Shown: positions 5,988 to 7,222 of the stretch, one piece after another | Position numbering within the stretch: the stretch's first letter is position 1 | Layout: every line of letters starts with the position of its first letter | Origin: UBA2233 sp002347965 [NCBI: Nitrospirae bacterium UBA2233] | GTDB taxonomy: Bacteria > UBA2233 | NCBI GenBank assembly: GCA_002347965.1 | Contig: DDYN01000002.1 | Location: 19,270 to 26,491, forward strand | Length of the DNA stretch: 7,222 nt | Direction of reading: 5' to 3' | Position numbers and translations under genes: made by a program | Notes under the pieces: model-generated | What the model saw: the letters and a program-made list of their open reading frames with translations, nothing else | The model's database searches: none | Told to the model about the DNA's origin: nothing

Positions 5988-6033
5988 AAAGGCCAACAAC
6001 CGGGGTGTTAATCCCCGGTTGTTGGCCTTTTTT
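5988..6033 (+). terminator. Strong rho-independent terminator between convergent genes
   Basis: A perfect 18-bp stem (5988-6005 with 6013-6030) closes a seven-base loop TGTTAAT and ends in a T-tract of six (6028-6033). It lies 15 bases after the radical SAM stop and just before the cynS stop at 6039. On the minus strand the same hairpin is followed only by TTTACC, so it is a strong terminator for the plus-strand unit and a weaker but plausible one for cynS. Confidence 0.92.
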
Positions 6034-6038
6034 GGGGG

Positions 6039-6476
6039 CTAGTAAGGGTTGTAGGGCAAGAATTTTGAATCTATCGTAACGACGGCCCGGTCTCCTTTCC
6101 GCTCAAAATGAACCTTCACGTCCACGGCGGAAAGAATGCCGTCCCCGAAGTTTTCGTATGTCAGCTCTTTGATCGCCTCTCCGTAGAGGTCTACCATTTC
6201 GTTCAACCTGGCCATGAACGTGTCGGTGGAACGGATAGGAATGGTCGAGAGGTATTCGGCAAGGCCCGTTTCGATTTCGAGCAGCGCTGCAAGCTTTTCG
6301 GCAGCCTCGAAGGGAAGGCGCTGCTGGCCGAATAGCGTTGAGACGAAGAAGACGGGGTCGACCCCGATGTGCTCGGCGACGTCTTTGAATTCCAGCCCCT
6401 TTTGGTCCATTTTGGACCGTACTACATCACGGACGTCGTCGATATAAACCTCTTCGGATGTGTGGTTTCCGTTCAT
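6039..6476 (-). CDS. cynS: Cyanate hydratase (cyanase)
   Basis: A 145-residue cyanase, which converts cyanate plus bicarbonate to ammonia and carbon dioxide (via carbamate) in a decameric cytosolic enzyme. The N-terminal part (about 12-80) is the helix-turn-helix-like bundle of the family, which by itself resembles an XRE regulator. The C-terminal domain is diagnostic: YGEAIKELTYENFGDGILS (98-116) and an end in KFLPYNPY, matching the KYLPTKPF end of the E. coli protein. The three catalytic residues, Arg96, Glu99 and Ser122 in E. coli, appear as Arg90, Glu93 and Ser116, a constant offset of six. GGGAG (minus strand, 6490-6486) lies nine bases before the ATG. It follows the LLM oxidoreductase gene after 24 bases and is probably cotranscribed with it. 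No cynR, carbonic anhydrase or cyanate transporter is visible in the window. The assignment is firm. Confidence 0.95.
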   Translation of the reverse strand: MNGNHTSEEVYIDDVRDVVRSKMDQKGLEFKDVAEHIGVDPVFFVSTLFGQQRLPFEAAEKLAALLEIETGLAEYLSTIPIRSTDTFMARLNEMVDLYGEAIKELTYENFGDGILSAVDVKVHFERKGDRAVVTIDSKFLPYNPY

Positions 6477-6485
6477 TGCGAAATT

Positions 6486-6490
6486 CTCCC
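6486..6490 (-). promoter_or_regulatory. Ribosome binding site of cynS
   Basis: GGGAG on the minus strand, nine bases from the ATG at 6476, within the 24-base gap after the upstream oxidoreductase stop. The gap has no room for a separate promoter or terminator, which favours one transcript. Confidence 0.65.
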
Positions 6491-6500
6491 TGCAGGTTCG

Positions 6501-7222
6501 TTAGCTTTGCAAGATAGCGGCGGCGCTTTTCCAGCGCTCTGGTTCTTGTGTGGGAAGGCTTGGTGTGTAAAAGCTTATCCTGTTCAGCACGCCTTCGTAC
6601 TTCGAGCGAACTTTATGGGCAACCTCTTCGAGAGTGCCTTGTTCTACCATCATCTCGACCAGCGCCCCGGGAAGCTGGGCAGGCATGGCGTCCCAATTGC
6701 CTTCGGCGGCAAGGCGGGTCAGCCTATCGCCAACATCCTGCCAGCCGTGGTGGGAAAGGACCCTCCTGTACGCCTTGGTCGATGCATAGAAAGAAATCTG
6801 CATCTTGGCGAATTCTAGCTGGGATCGAACCTCTTCTTTCGTATCTCCGATGGCGACGAACGCGGAGCTGGCAAGGGTGATCTCGTCAATGCTACGGCCA
6901 GCCTTTTTGGCCCCCTCTTGGACCTCTGGCAGGACGAGTTCCTTGAGGAACGATACCGTATGCAACGGGTGGATGTGGAACCCGCCGCAGAGTTCTCCTG
7001 CCAGTTTGCATATGTAGGGGTTGACGCCGGCGACGTAGAGTGGGATGTTAGGGTGCTGAATCGGGCCCGGGTTGAAAAACGGGGTCATAAGCGTGAAGGT
7101 GTAAAACTCCCCTCGAAAATCGAGCGGGTTGCCGTTCTGCCAGCAGCCCCAAATCGCGCGGAGCGCAAGGATTAATTCTCTCAACCTTGGCCCAGGTCTG
7201 TCCCAGGGGACGCTGAACCGCC
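6501..7222 (-). CDS. LLM-class flavin/F420-dependent oxidoreductase (TIGR03617-like), N terminus cut off by window edge
   Basis: The C-terminal 239 residues of a luciferase-like monooxygenase-fold protein; the frame stays open to base 7222, so the start is outside the window (the TTG at 7184 is internal). The visible part fits the MSMEG_2256 type of predicted F420-dependent oxidoreductase from memory. It begins FSVPWDRPGPRLRELILAL, then LDFRGEFYTFTLMTPFF, a GFHIHPLHT block, QISFYASTKAYRRVLSHHGW, and a C-terminal RISFYTPSLP. These enzymes use reduced F420 or FMN for hydride transfer; the substrate of this subfamily is not established, and the cofactor-contacting N-terminal part is not visible here. 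The family is normally just over 300 residues, so perhaps 70-90 are missing. It is the upstream partner of cynS in a likely two-gene or longer transcript. Confidence 0.85.
   Translation of the reverse strand, partial: RFSVPWDRPGPRLRELILALRAIWGCWQNGNPLDFRGEFYTFTLMTPFFNPGPIQHPNIPLYVAGVNPYICKLAGELCGGFHIHPLHTVSFLKELVLPEVQEGAKKAGRSIDEITLASSAFVAIGDTKEEVRSQLEFAKMQISFYASTKAYRRVLSHHGWQDVGDRLTRLAAEGNWDAMPAQLPGALVEMMVEQGTLEEVAHKVRSKYEGVLNRISFYTPSLPTQEPERWKSAAAILQS

Noticed and set aside
6039-6476. Reading this gene as an XRE-type transcription regulator from its N-terminal helix-turn-helix
   Set aside because: The C-terminal domain with the Arg, Glu and Ser catalytic residues and the family's terminal motif makes it cyanase.
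7182-7184. TTG as the start codon of the LLM oxidoreductase
   Set aside because: The frame stays open to the window edge and the residues before it (FSVPWDRPGPR) match the family, so the start is outside.

Overview
The window is a gene-dense bacterial stretch, moderately GC-rich by eye, with seven intact genes and one truncated gene at each edge that I could name at family level. I could not assign a lineage with confidence. The mix (trehalose synthesis by TreY, a cobalamin-type radical SAM enzyme, a GlpC-like iron-sulfur protein, cyanase and a luciferase-like F420-type oxidoreductase) points to a free-living bacterium with some anaerobic-style redox chemistry. No mobile element, CRISPR array, tRNA or rRNA was seen.

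Layout: (1) Bases 1-1124, plus strand: the 3' end of treY (maltooligosyl trehalose synthase) overlaps cutA by the four bases ATGA. (2) A 123-base gap with a weak terminator-like hairpin leads to an M20 metallohydrolase (1248-2477, plus). (3) The M20 gene runs tail-to-tail into a minus-strand nucleoside phosphorylase (2463-3185), and the two coding ends overlap by 15 bases. (4) A 110-base AT-rich divergent intergenic region (3186-3295) appears to carry two back-to-back promoters that use the same palindromic TTGCAA hexamer as -35 box on both strands. (5) On the plus strand this drives a two-gene unit: a GlpC-like [4Fe-4S]/CCG-domain protein (3296-4531) overlapping by ATGA with a B12-binding-type radical SAM protein (4528-5973). 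(6) A perfect 18-bp hairpin with a T-tract (5988-6033) separates this unit from a minus-strand pair read from the right edge: a TIGR03617-type LLM flavin/F420 oxidoreductase (truncated by the window end) followed 24 bases later by cynS, encoding cyanase (6039-6476).

The best candidates for unexplored biology are the coupled iron-sulfur protein and radical SAM enzyme, which share a mutually exclusive divergent promoter with a phosphorylase whose ribose-binding Glu is replaced by Val, and the cyanase/F420-type oxidoreductase pair. Most functional links between neighbours are inference from gene order.
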